Assembly: GCA_019914995.1 (NCBI GenBank)
Contig: CM034128.1
Span: 2,110,501 to 2,174,500, forward strand
DNA from: Acanthochlamys bracteata
Lineage: Eukaryota > Streptophyta > Magnoliopsida > Pandanales > Velloziaceae
Length of the DNA stretch: 64,000 nucleotides
Reading direction: 5' to 3'
Part shown: piece by piece, positions 11,019-24,400 of the stretch
Numbering within the stretch: position 1 is the first letter of the stretch
Layout: every line of letters begins with the position of its first letter
Notes under the pieces: model-generated
Databases searched by the model: none
Seen by the model: only the letters and a program-made list of their open reading frames with translations
What the model was told of the DNA's origin: nothing
Made by a program: the position numbers and the translations under genes

Positions 11019-12917
11019 TATTAATTGGAAGAATACATAATTAGTATTTGGTATCCAAAAGTTAGCTTAGAAAATTCCACGTACCAAAAGCCACCTAGGA
11101 TTCCAATGGAGTTGACAATAATAAAGAAAAAATTGTATGAGGGTCCAATTGATTGGAAATTAGAAGGATCTGTCAAGAGGGTCCATTTTATAAGTGTAAG
11201 AAGTCGTCAGGAAGTGCTTAATTAAAAAAATTTTCAAAAAAATATATTCTAAATTCTTTTATTAAAATATAATAATAATAAGATATATAATTTATAATAT
11301 ATAATTTATATATTTTAAAAATTTTAAAATTTTAAAATATTATAAAAAGTTTATAAAAAATAAAAAAATAAATTGAAATGGAAAAAAATTGCCAAACAAT
11401 CTCTAGGTTTACATGTTAGTGGATTGTACAAGCAAACGGTTGTTGGATTGACCTATCACACTACCAATTTTTCGTTCTATTACCTTTTTTGTGACCTAAC
11501 AACAAACATTATTTGAACAAACAAATAACAATAAAAAAATTTGAATCTCTGCCAATTGTTTCATGTTTTATATGTTTCATGCTCTCCATTTACCCAAAAT
11601 TTATAATTAGAGGGGTGGGTGATTAATGAAGATCATATGCTTTTAATGTACATTCCACTAAACTAACCTAAGTCTATGTACAAAATTATTATTTCTTTTG
11701 AAAGGGAAAAATTAGTGCCATATTGCTTTGGGGGTATTAATAATTGCTTTGCCAATTAGTGTTTGACAAAATGAATCATGCCTTACATTAAGAGCTTGTT
11801 TACCAATTCATCAAATTCAATTTTTTTAAACTCATTTTTAATACAAAATAAATAAATTATTTTTATCAAAAACATATTTTTTAAAATTTAATTTTAAAAT
11901 TTACATTTAATACAAAAATAAAAATTATTTTTTATTAAATATTTGTAATTTGTAATTTTATTTTTTAAATTTACTTTAGAAAAATAAATTTATCTTAAGA
12001 TAAAGACGCCCTAAGAAAATTTCAATTCTCCACCAATCCAACCCACACAATAAACATGTTTGACTATTTTCTCTTTTTTAAAATTTCAAACCTTAGCAAG
12101 AGGAACAACATTAGCAAGTTTCACCTGTGAAGGAAGAAATTCATCATTCAGAAAGTAATACTTATGGCTTGTTATATTTTCATGAGTAGCTTCAACTATG
12201 AATGATAACTTCGCTTTGTTAAATTAGGATTATCCTAATCGAGTATTCTTTTTTTCGAGAATAAAGAGTACAAAAGTAAAAAAATATTAGAGAAGCATAT
12301 TGCATCGCCAAAAAAAAACTTGGTTGCTAATCAAAAAGTGATCCAGAAATGCGCATCTAGTAAGTGAAGTTTTGAAAAATAAACTATTTAAAATGAGAAT
12401 GTAAACATACATTTGTGAAAATAAACGTAAAATTTTATCTAAAATTTACTTTTAGTGGGAGAAAATGAGTTACATAAAACATTCCCAAACTCTGTAGAGA
12501 GATATCAGTCTTTCAAGGGGAATAACGTTATCCACAATTTAAAGATTCAAAGGAGGCGTAAAATGTTCAGTAACTCTGAGATACATACAACCAAATGGCA
12601 TAATTCAAATCAATTACATTCTGATTGTGGAGAAATGCAAAGTAGAGAAACTTGACAGCACTAATGTACAAAAAGATATTTAAAGCTAGGAAGACAATTC
12701 ACAAACTTGCAACGATGCAAACATTCATAGAGTTAACATCTTTTAGGCGTTACGCAGCGACTCACTTCTTGAATGTACATATACTTTTACTTGAAAGAAA
12801 CAAGATGAATGACCTCGAGCCTCGAGGTAATTTTGTGTATCATAGTTGACAGACTTTCTTTCTATGAAAGTACTTACTCACTTCACTCAATCTGCAAATT
12901 AACTCATGTAATAAATA

Positions 12918-15900
12918 TCATTTGGTACCAAATCCAAATGATAATTTGGGGCGTGATTTGTTCTTCCCCAACAGCTTCATCAGATTTGCCTTCTCCTGCT
13001 CTTCTTCCCATTTCTTCCTACGCAGAGCTTCTTCCCTTTCCCTTTGCAGTCGCTCCAGTTCACGATACCTCTCCTCCTCTTTCTTCTGCTGCTCTAAAGC
13101 TGCTAATCTTTGCGCCTCTTCAACCTTTTTACGATTCTCTTCAAGCATCCTCTCTAGCTCCTCTTTCTCCCTTCTTGCTTGCTCCTACATATTACAAGAA
13201 GATAAGACACAGATATGACCTTTTGTTGAAAACAGATGATTATTCATTAGAACTTCCTAACAGAAGGTAAATAATGCCCTTCTGCCGATAAATAAATGAC
13301 TATATCAGCATCAGTAGCTTACAATGATATGTTACAACCCATTAAATTTAGCATCTTATCTCAACCAAAACCTATCACCAAATAGAATCCTACGGAAAAA
13401 AAAAGAAAGCTAGGAAGACGAAACTGCTAAGTTTCACTGAACTTGCTGCAGTTTATTCTAGCAAAGAATATCAAGACATGTAATAGGCTAAGCATCTGTC
13501 CTGCATAAACCAGATCAGTCATCAAATACAATGAAAAAAGATGAAAGAAAGCTGCCCGCCAATCAGCAAGCCTCCCCAAAGCTCAAATAAAAAAACACGT
13601 CTCATGGTACTCTACCTCTTTCTGCCGAGCTTCAAGAAGAGCAGCTTCCTTTTCCTTTTTAAGCTGCACTTCTACCTCCTCAAGAAGCCTCTTCCTACCC
13701 TCTTCAATTCTTTTCTGTATTTCTATCTTAATTTCTTCAGACTTCAAGCTCTCCTCTACTTTCTTCTGGATAGCTTCTTCAATTCTCCTAGCAGTTTCTT
13801 CTTCTATTAGTTTTAATTCTGCTTCCCTCTGGCGCCTATTAGGACAAGTAGAAAATCAAACAAGGAAAGTACAGCAAGAAAAACAATATACTTACCATCA
13901 ATCTATTTCAGACAAAGAGCAAAGTGAAGCAGCATGCAGCATAACAATCTTCAATTGAAGATATAAGGCATCCTCCACTTCATCATATTGTCAAAAATAT
14001 AAGATTATGCTTTCAAGGCATACCTCTCTAAAAGAATCCAGACGGTATTAAATGAGTTTCAAACTGCTCAACAGTAGATAAACGATGAGATCATCAAATA
14101 TAACAAGAGCAACTATACCAGTAGCTTCCTTAATCCTTCAAGAAAGCCTGTTGAGAAGAATGTCAAGTAGCTTGTAATCGGTAAAAACTAATCACCCAAG
14201 CACATTCGAAATCTTATGTAATGCACGGTTGTCGGAGAAATAAGAACTCCAACATACATAAATGAAACTTGAAAGCATGTGTATCTTCTTCCCAATTCAG
14301 TATAGACATAAACAGGACGAAATCCGCTTTGCATAGGCACCAAAACCTCTGGATTTGATCAGATCACTACATCTCCTTTTAAGAAGCCCGTTGAAAATTC
14401 TAGAATGACAATAGCAGGAGTTATGTTACTGACACTCTTTAGAAATGAGGCAATACCATACCAGACCCACAGGGCTAGGATATAGATTCCTCAGACTTCT
14501 TTTTTCCTTTTGAAAAAAACAGGCACTGCAGAACACTTGCCATCCTTTTATTAAAGGATTATTTGACTTAGAATGTGCTACAGAGAGGAGGTGATGAGTT
14601 GACTTCTTTAGTAATGCAAATAATACTTCAAATTAAGACAAGTTTCAGAATTTTAAAAGAAACATAAAATTAACTTTAATGTGTAACCATGTCCACAATC
14701 TAGGCAATTGATGAATTGGATACTTGGATACCTACCATACCGACATCCTAACAACGTAGAGCAAGGGAACCACTACTCAGCTCCATATACTTCTAGAACT
14801 TAAATCCATTTGATATACGGCCAAATGGTTTCAAGTGAAGACCACAGACAATGCAGTTCAAAGACAAAAGACAACCACTGAAGATATGGGAAATGAAAGA
14901 AAGATCAAAGCTAACCCAGGACTAGGATCATATCAGGACATGGTAAATCCTGCCTAGATCATCAAGAGGATCGAAATGGTATAGTCCAAATAAAAACTGG
15001 ACTAAGAATATCATAATATAAAATGCAAAAATTGAGAGGAAACTAACACAGTTTGAGTGCTTTTCTTCGCCGAATTCAGATATTTTTCTAAGACTAATAG
15101 AAAACTGGAAATAAGCCTATGCATTAGAAAAAAATCCTTCAATTCTATCAAGAAAATTAGTTGGCCTTAAGCTAAGATTTAAGTCATATGCAAAGAGAAG
15201 GCAAGTCTGCTATTGAGAATGCACATGCAGGTTTACTGCTTTCACATGAAATCAAGTAGCAAAATGGGGATTCCAGCAATTGTCAATACTTTGCAAATTA
15301 AAAAATTCCTAGTAAGGCCCTAGCAAACAAAACAAGCCTATGTTTCAAATATGCGCAACGTTGTCAATATGTTGCAAGGAAGTAGCACATGAGAGACACT
15401 CTACATACGATATAGATCTCATTCTATAATCTATAAAGACTAAATATAGTATGGATCTAGACCCAAACATTTACCTTTTCTTCTCTTCCTCTTCCTTTTT
15501 TAGTTTCTCAGCATTACTTATGCGGTCTACTGACTGAAGACTTGGGCTTCGAGACTGTACTGGAGATTTTGAGAAGGTCCTGCTTCTTTGTCTCTTGTAC
15601 CTCCGGGGTGAAGGAGATCGACTTTTGTGACGCCTGGGAGTTATAGAACGGCTTTCGCGCCGTCTTGGGGATAAAGAAGAGCTTCTCCTCCTACTAAAGT
15701 AATAAACAATGTTAGTACAAGTTAGGTAAAGATCAAGGACAAAAAAACGAAGCATATGACAGATAATGTCATCATAGTTACACTAGATTACATAAAAAAA
15801 TGCTATGGATACAATTACCTCTGACTGCTAACAGTAATCTTTTTATGCTCCATCTTTAATCACAGGTACTCGAGTAAACCCAAATGAAGCAACCAAATGA

Positions 15901-16833
15901 CAAGCATGAGCATCTTCACCTGTTTATTTGTTTCTTCCTTATAGGGAAAGTGAAAGAAGAATCCCTAAGAACTTTGCTTGATATTTATCATTCCATTGTA
16001 GAACTATATTCCAAACTAATTGTAACTTCTCATGACATTGTTCTCCAACTAGCCATCTAAACATTGCAAACCATGATAATCACTATGCCTTTACAATGGT
16101 TTTAGTTTTTGAAACACATACTACAAATTTTACAAATGATGAAAGTACATGTACCGCAAATACTTTGTAATCCTATTGCACTTGGCAAAACACACAAAAT
16201 TGTAAGTAGTGAATGAATACATGAAAGGAAGAAATGAAAAATATGTGAAACTCCCAAAAAAGTAGTAGTCTTGCATCATTATAAGAACTATGTATACTTC
16301 CAAATTACAATTTCGGATGTACACAAGATCTGTAAAAACCAGTATTGATTCCAGACTTCCAGTCTATTTGCAAAAGCCAACTGAACTTTACTTTAAAATC
16401 TCTAAAGTAGTAAAACAAAGTAGTAGCTGATGGCATAGCTACTTTTAACACAGAAGTATCAAACTTCTAATACAACAGACATTTTCTAAAACAATCTGAG
16501 CAAAATACCACTTGAATGAAACAAAGAACTCAAAACAAAATTCTTGACCTATCCTTTCAAAGAAAAAAAAAAAAAACAAATTTCACATATGACTGCGCAC
16601 AAAATAGTTTGTACGTCGTGTTTCAAAGCATATCGCCAAAAAACCTTCAAAACACAGCTCTATACCCAAATTGGTTTCAGAAAGTTTCGATGTAAACGAG
16701 ATCACCTATATGAATACCGAGAACTGCTTCGATCCTTACGACTCCTCCTGCTTCCTCCGTATCTATAGCTCACTGGCGACGGCGATCGTCGCCGCTTGTA
16801 TGACGGCGGCGATCTTGACACCGAACGCGGCAT
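12918..16833 (-). CDS. Arginine and glutamate-rich protein 1 (ARGLU1)-like, 277 aa
   Basis: This is the plant counterpart of ARGLU1, a nuclear RNA-binding protein that in animals couples Mediator-dependent transcription and alternative splicing. Four exons in transcript order: 16706-16833, 15475-15693, 13616-13835, 12918-13184. They join in phase to 278 codons with stop. The N-terminal 100 residues are an RS-type domain (MPRSVSRSP, then SLSPRRRESRS and SPSPRRYKRQRSR). The rest is a long charged helix beginning NAEKLKKEEEEKKR, continuing with RQREAELKLIEEETARR and ERMLEENRKKVEEAQR. It closes with the family hallmark MKLLGKNKSRPKLSFGFGTK. A 105-bp leader intron (16887-16991) is likely because CAC/GTAATA and GTGCAG borders flank it. 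Length and both ends match the family. Confidence 0.93.
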
Positions 16834-18425
16834 CGGTAACGACACGAGTTACAAATCTGCAAACCCGGATCTTCAATTTGATCAACCTGCACATAATACA
16901 GCAAACAACAAAAACAGAAATTTAGTGTTGAAAATGATCAAATTTCCCCAAAAAAACAAAACTAAACAACAGAAGAACCGAGTTTTATTACGTGGAGCGA
17001 GAGACCGTCGCAATTGGTTCGATTTGAGCTAGAGGCGAAAATCGGCGGCGGGAATGAGGAGAAAATGCCGGAGCGGAGAAGAGATATTATCGTTGTTAGA
17101 TTGATTGATTAGATAATTTCAAATAGGGATTTGCCCTCTCTCTCTTCTCCCTACACGCGTGCGTCAAACTGTGTGAGACAGCTGTTCAAATAAAATTTTC
17201 TTTTTTTTTTCCCGGTTGATCCTAAAACTTTAAATAAATAAATCAATAGTAATTTAAGAAACAAAAACCTTGAAGAGTCTGTTAATAGCTTTTTTTCTTC
17301 TCGAAGAATAATATACTAGCAATAAATTAACAAATATTAGAAGTCAGAATATGTACCTGTAGTTGTATCAAATGATTCGACGGTTAAAATTAATCTGTAA
17401 TTCAAAAAAAAATTTTGTTCTCCACGTTTCAAGTTTTGATTGAATTCTGATCGTAAAATTATTTGATCAATAATTATTAAAGAAAATGCGAAGAACGTAT
17501 ATAAAAACTGGAGTGTATATATCCCATATTATATAAATTCTTAAATAAGTTGAATCAAGAAGTGCAATTCCGAATTGCTTAAATTCAACAGAAATAAGGG
17601 GTGTTTGGCTTTGCTTTCCCCCAACCCAATTTTTCAATTCTCCATTTTACGTTTTTCAATACATATTTTATAAATATATAAAAAATTTATTTAAAAATTT
17701 AGAAAGTATAAAAAAATTCTACGGAGTGAGATCTTTTTATTGCATATTTTTATTATTTTTTTAAAAATAAAAAAAATAGAGCTCGTTTTTCAAAAAGAAT
17801 AAAAATACCCTTCATTTCACAAAAGCTCCATTTCATAAGCAATCCCAAACGCCCCCATACCAGAGTTACTTGAAGGGATTGAAACTTGTTCAGCAGAAAA
17901 TACCAAGAGTAAGTTCGCAATAACTATGGTCAAGATGAAACACTTCCTCGGAAGAGCAGAATCATATTTTCTTTGATAACTTCTACATCTCCTTTAGTTT
18001 ACAACACCTTGTATACATGTAATATCAATATAAAAGAATCAAGCAGTTTTTTATAGCAATAATAGGACATACAAATATAATTTAATGCCATTTTACTTAC
18101 AATACCAAACAAAAGTAAACATCTCAAACTGAGCACTGACAACTCCCAATGAAACCAAACAATCAAACAATGACTTAATAGAGAATGACTAAAAACCACC
18201 AATAAACAATCACACCCAACAGGTAGGTAGCATATATGCGAAAATTTTGTACCCTGCATTAGGAAAACGATAGTAAGTACTAGCAAATAGAGGATTAGAA
18301 ATTTCTGGAAGTCATCTCTTTACGATAGCCATAATCTTCCACACTACTCCAAGTTAAAATGGCATTACCTTGATATATATGATGTCCTGTGTGGACAAGA
18401 GATGAGCAAGCTGCATACTCATTTA
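16834..18425. other. Region between the ARGLU1 start and the importin 3' end
   Basis: The first 300 bases hold the ARGLU1 leader and probable promoter (minus strand, upstream of about 17100). The middle is AT-rich and contains one MITE. About 17860-18425 is probably the 3' UTR and flank of the minus-strand importin gene. Small frames here look random. Confidence 0.6.
17597..17858. repeat. AT-rich MITE with GGGGYGTTTGG terminal inverted repeats (best copy)
   Basis: The left end GGGGTGTTTGGCTTTGCTTT pairs with the inverted right end GGGGGCGTTTGGGATTGCTT. These are the clearest termini of this family in the window. The core is A/T-rich, with a shared block TACATATTTTATAAATAT also seen near 5090. 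It has no coding capacity. Confidence 0.6.
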
Positions 18426-21400
18426 TTATCTCTTACTTGCATAAGCAAATAATGCATTTGCGTGCAGCGGAGAAAGAGAAGTCAATATTGGTTGCATTTG
18501 CTGACCATAGACGGATACCAAGTGGGAAAAAGTCATGCCAATCTGGAATTTAATGTCATCACTCTCAGCAGTTGATACAACAATTTGCGCAAAAACATTT
18601 ACCACCTCCGGTATTAGATGAAGAATCTGTTAAGAACCAACAAACTAAAATGTAAATTGCACTTTAAGTGTGTCTGCATCTAATAGAATTATCAAAAACA
18701 ACAACTGACCTGTGGGTTAGAAGATACTATTAAATTGCATAGGCAACTGTAAACTGTTGTTGACTCCTCATGGTCCTCCTTCAGAGGCAGAGCTTTAAGG
18801 AGCACCGGTAAAACCTGGTATAGAAACATTGCGTGTTTAAGATCTCAAGTTTCACAGTAGTAAGGCATCATTTGATTCAGCCGAAGAGGATGTGAAAGAA
18901 AATCAATTCACCTCCACTACCCACATTTGGCAACCTCTCATTAAGGGAGTGAAGGTTAAATGTTATCGTGTTTACCCCTGTAGGGGTTAAACGGTTGCAC
19001 ATGGATGGGGGAAGGAAAATCGTTCCCTACTACCATTTTCTGTTTTTTGTTTTAAAAATTTACAATTTTGGAAAATGTTTTAAAAATGGTCATGTGTTGC
19101 ATATTATTATAAAAACTTATAATTTGTATATTTAGTTTAACTTTAATTGATTGTAATTGGTAGAGACAGTAATGAAACTATATGATCAAATTTTATATTA
19201 AATAACTTATTTAATTCTGTTAAGTTATATGTAACATTAATCTAAAGTTAAGTTAATATAAAAAATTAATCTAAAGTTATATAAATAAAAATAATCTAAA
19301 TTTAAATAAATAGAAGTTATATTAATCTACAGGTAGATTAATATAAATGACAAAAGACATTTGGGTCTTTTACCAGAAATTTTCTTCCATCACTCACCAT
19401 TTATCCTTCTATCCAAACACAGTTAAATATTTACTCATACTAATATATACAAACAAGGTGAAATTAAATGACTCCCTTTCTTTCCCGCTCCTTCATTACT
19501 CTCGCCTCTGCTACTCTTAATTTTACTTATTACTCTCGTTTCAAAACCATAAACGTTCAAACTTATGAAATGGACAATGGTTATAAGAGCCAAAGTAATT
19601 AGAACAACTTAGACAGGCGAAAAACAATGCATTAAGGAACGGGTAAGATGCAAAGGTGGATATTGAACTGCCCTCAGTAAAAATTATATCAACAATCTAA
19701 CATTACAATTACAATGATATGATGAACATATCACAAGTTCACCCTTATTAACAAAATTCAGAAGATATTGAAGAGGCGGGTAGAATGACCACAGATGCCA
19801 AGAATGTCCAAGAAGTATAACAACTCATAACAAAATAACTTCAAACCTGTTCCAGAGGGAAAGACTGAGGTTGAACCATTATCATCCTTGCAACAGCACC
19901 ACAAGCATTGTCTGTTACAGCAGCATCTGGTTCTGCCTCACCAAACAACGGGTATAATCCGCGAAGTATATCTCCATAATATCTAGTGTCAAATAAAAGA
20001 AAAACTTCTGATTTGTGTGAAATGGTATAGATTAAAATGATCCTACTCATTTGATTGCCAGCTCAAATACTGGATATGTCCTCCAGAACTCAAATAATCT
20101 ACATGTCAAGGGAATACGATAATTCATAGACTAAAGGAATGCAAAACTCGAACATGGCTCTTTGCTTTAAAGGATACTTTAATGCAGCAGCACCTCCATT
20201 CTTGCAAAGCTCACCAGCACAAAATGCAGCATTTCTTCTATTAATTGCCTCAGATGATGCTAGCTCTTTCAGTACCAAGGGCATAATTTTCTGGAAGAAA
20301 ATCCAAAAAAGAATGGTTTTTAGTACAATATATAAACAAAAGGTTTAAGAATAGTGCACATAAAACTATGAAACACCCACATCAACATAACTGCATATAG
20401 GAGCACCCATTTCCTGAGCAACTTCAGCCAGACAGGCTACCACCATGGTCCTATCCTCAGGAGGATGGGGAGCTCTCTGCAACAATCATCAGCAATTAAT
20501 TAAGAAGAGTGCTAATTAAAATACCATAGAGAGAGAAAACTATAGAAAATAGATTTTAAATGAAAGAGGAAAGAGAATACTCACCGAAAATTTCATTAGC
20601 GGATCGAATAACTTTGAGAATAATTGTTCAAAATGACCGCCCATGCACTTTGCAAAAGCCGGAAGAAGATCTGATACTGCATCCATAAGAACTTCATCAT
20701 GGTCAACTTCTCCATCATCAGCTTCAAAATCAGATTCTACTTGTTGACAACTGGATTCTTCACGAAGTAATACTTGAGTTGCCTCAAAAAGACGGGGTAT
20801 ATCTGTAACATCATTTAAAAGTTTCTTGAAGGTACTTGCAAGCATAGTAGCACCAATAATCCATGTAACTGGATATGGAATGAAAATCCTCTTACAAGGC
20901 TCAAGGACCATGTAGCCACATTCCTTCAGGATTTCTGCCATGCCCATACAAGCTTGGGAAACTACTTCCTTATTATCGTCTTCAGTCATGGTCTTTATAT
21001 AAATATTCATCACAATGTCTGTAAAAACCATGGTGAGAATACAGGAAATTGATCCCTACAACTGCACAAACAATAAAGAACAAAAACAAAAACAGTACCA
21101 AGCACTTCTTTCTGTTTGTCAGCAACCTGCATAATACAAAGACATTATCAGCTAATACCATAATATTATATAAAGAGGAAAACAAAAACCATTATCATAG
21201 CTCAAAGTAAGAGTTTGAATGTACATTCCAAGTCCTGCAATTATTTATGACGATAGAAAATTTTATCTTGAATGTTAATATAAATCAACTGTCTGCACCT
21301 ACCCTACACACGTCATTCACCTAAGTATGCACAATAAAAGCTAGAAGACAAAGATTTATAAACTTGCTTCATGCAATTGCCAAATGCAGGACTCCATGAA

Positions 21401-24400
21401 ATATAAGCCAAGTTTAGAGAGTGTCCTTACAATATACCCTGTATGCATTGCCTGCACAGCTGTTAAAACATCTGGATTTACAAGTAAAAGCAGTATTAGA
21501 AGGATGTGATACCCAAAAGAAGAGGGAAAGAAAAAGAAATGAAGGCCCCACTAAAAATGAGTAGAACCAAGGTGTAACTGCAAACAGATGAAAGCAACCA
21601 AATGAAAACGAATTGGAGAAATTGTTTCAAGGCCATCATCTTAAGCATAAAAGAATCATTTAACTTACCCAAAAAAGAAGAGAAATTACAAGCAAAAGTA
21701 TACTCAGGGGTGAAAGCATATACTGATGAAATTACTGAGACATATAGAAGTATAAAAAAAACTCAAAATCAGACTCACGTTTCAATGAGATAATAGCCTG
21801 AAGCCGAACATCTTCATGAAAATAACCTGCATGCCTCCTTAAGATCTTTACTGACTCGTCCAAATATCTTAAGAAAAAAAGTTAAAGACCAAACAGTGGC
21901 CAAAGAGACAAGCTTTAGCCAAAATTTAAAAGGATACGGGACATAGGCGCCTTTTGTATGAAGCGCAAACAAGCCGATAGCTTGAGTTGCTGCAGCTTTT
22001 TCATCCAAGACCCCTGTCCTTACACTAATATTCCGGACTCTAGGCTCATCATGTGCATCGTCATCAGAAGACACTCCTCCAAAGTCATTATTTACGTCAT
22101 CAAAATCATCAATGTCTACTGCAGATCCATCATCAAGATTGCATGAAGCAAATATCAAAGGCACCACGTGAGGAAGATACTGATATTGTGAAACGAAAGG
22201 TTAGTAAAGTACAAATAGAAGAAGTGAACCTTAATTTCTGAACAGAGAGCGTCGTCACCTTCGCAAAACCTTCACCCAATATCTCAGCAATGCTGCTGAA
22301 AAAGCCATGAGTATACTCTCTTAGTTCGCTAAAATCGAGTGTGAATCCCTGGCAGCACAAATTATCTAGTCATCCACAGCATCTGTTAACGCATATTACA
22401 AATAATGAAATTTCAACTCACCAAAATAGCAGCTTCCATGAAAGGTGGCAATATTGGTTCCATTTTTTCCCTCCCAACAGCCATTGCAATTATTCCTACC
22501 AATTCAGTGGCTCTAGCTCGTGAACGCAGATCCTCATCATTTGTAAGCACCAAAAAATGTTTTGCGACTTCTAGAACCTTGTCAGCATATGGAATGAAAG
22601 CGTGCTCTGCTGCAGTTGCTATTGAACTGATTGCAGACTGCAAAATAATATTTCCAGAGTGAGAAAAGAAAAATATCAGTCAACGAAATTGCCACATAAA
22701 ATAGATATATTCTGGTAGAAGTTCTATTTTGGGATACCATGCAGGTCTCTTGAAGATTGCGCAAACTATTCTGCAGGGAAAAAAGAAGTCTTCCCATTAG
22801 AGGCTCCAGATAAGGAAGTATCTGTTCATCCATGTCCTCGCAAAATGCTGCCAATGCATAGTATGATTTTTCCTAGAATAACAAAGAGCATAAGCACTAT
22901 ATTCTTAATTGATGAACAGTCATAACATAATTGTTACAGCAGACTATCACCTTGACTTCATCCGATGAGTCCTCAAGAGCATTTACAATACATGGAAGAA
23001 CACTCTGATAGTGAGAAAGAATTTCAGGTTGAAGATGCTCAGCAAACTGACCCAAAGCAAATGAAGCAGCTCCTCTCACAATTTCCTCTTGATCCTTTAA
23101 AGACCCTAAAACAATATGTAGAACATGCTCCAACTTTTCTTTTATCGACTCAAAACAGCCCTCCGAAATAACTCCTAAAGCAGTAACTGATGCCTCGCGG
23201 TACTTTGCATTAGCATGGGAGAAGTTCTGGGAAGCAAAAGCAAAAACTGGTGAGAAAACATGTTTTGGTAGGTTTAGGGCCATAGTGTCTATAACTTCTG
23301 CAGCTGCTCGGTCAGCAGCTAGATCGTCATCTTCATCATCATCACCACCACTGGCTGTTTCCGTAAGCAGTGGGCACATGGTTTGAAGAATAGGGACAAT
23401 CAGCTTATGCTTTTTCAGAGAAGTGGCTTTGTATTTTGCAAGCCATGAGATTATTTGAATTGCCTGATGAGATAAGAAAGATAGTTTAGATAGGACTCAC
23501 TTATGAGCCATACAATAAGAATCAAATTCACTGTCAACACTTTTAATATATGTCAACCTGATGTCTTATATTTAACTCCAAAGTCTGACACGAACAAACT
23601 TCAAGAGAGAACTGCACAATTGACTTTACAGAATCCCCAAGAAGTGGGGCTGGAGACTCTATGAGTTCATCAAATATTTCAAAGGCAATTGAAGCAACAT
23701 CTTGCTCACCGTTGGCAAGACATTGTCTTGACAAATTCAAGATGCTTGGAATGAAATCCCGAAAAAGTTTCACCTATAGGTCAATAAATAGAGAAAGTAA
23801 GCCTTTTGTACCAAGACAAAGAAAGAACTCCACTTATTGTATCAACTTTCTTATATTAAATAGGTTAAGATAAAGGGCAAAATCATGTGGAAACATAGTT
23901 CTCTTATCAAGTTTATGCATAATCCTAAATCTGCATGTAAGTTCTCCAAGTGTGTTTTGTAGCTCAATCACTGGTTAAGACAATAAAAAAGAAAATCACT
24001 GTGAATCTAGTCCCAAAAACATGCCTCTTTTCTTAGAGGCATATTACATTTTTACAACAGAAAGGACATAACTTTAGTGAGCTTACCATGTCAGTGCCTT
24101 CATTAATAAACTCTATCAAAGAGCCCACTGCCCTGGAAACAATTGCATAAATTATACACTGCAAATATCAATTCCCAAAAGGGGAGAGAAAGAATAACTA
24201 AAACACAAGAATAAAAATTCTTTAAAGCCAACAAGAGATGGAAGACATCTACGCACTTGAGAGCAGCAACTCGCACCCGAGTACTACTATCATCTTGTAA
24301 GCACTTAAGTAGAATAGGTTGCAAATCTACCAAATGAGGCTGGAAGGTTGATCCAATTGTTTCCATCAAAGAGCTGAAGAGGATTAAAGCCACCTAGGAT

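Larger units (their letters stand above)
8256..12917. other. Intergenic region between the FAF-type and ARGLU1-type genes
   Basis: No convincing gene is present. Small frames around 9818-10303 have no family resemblance, and part of them lies in a repeat. The first 200-300 bases are probably the FAF 3' UTR. The last few hundred bases, from about 12450, are probably 3' UTR and flank of the minus-strand ARGLU1 gene. Two MITEs are listed separately. Confidence 0.65.

Noticed and set aside
12809..13270. Plus-strand frames of up to 153 codons opposite the ARGLU1 exons
   Set aside because: They are the mirror of Glu/Lys/Arg-rich codons and have no family resemblance of their own.
15813..15832. A 20-nt candidate microexon of the ARGLU1-like gene (acceptor-like AAAAAG, donor GTAATT)
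   Set aside because: Inclusion shifts the frame and soon gives a stop. Exon 1 and the exon at 15693 already join in phase and match the family, so only transcript data could support a poison exon.
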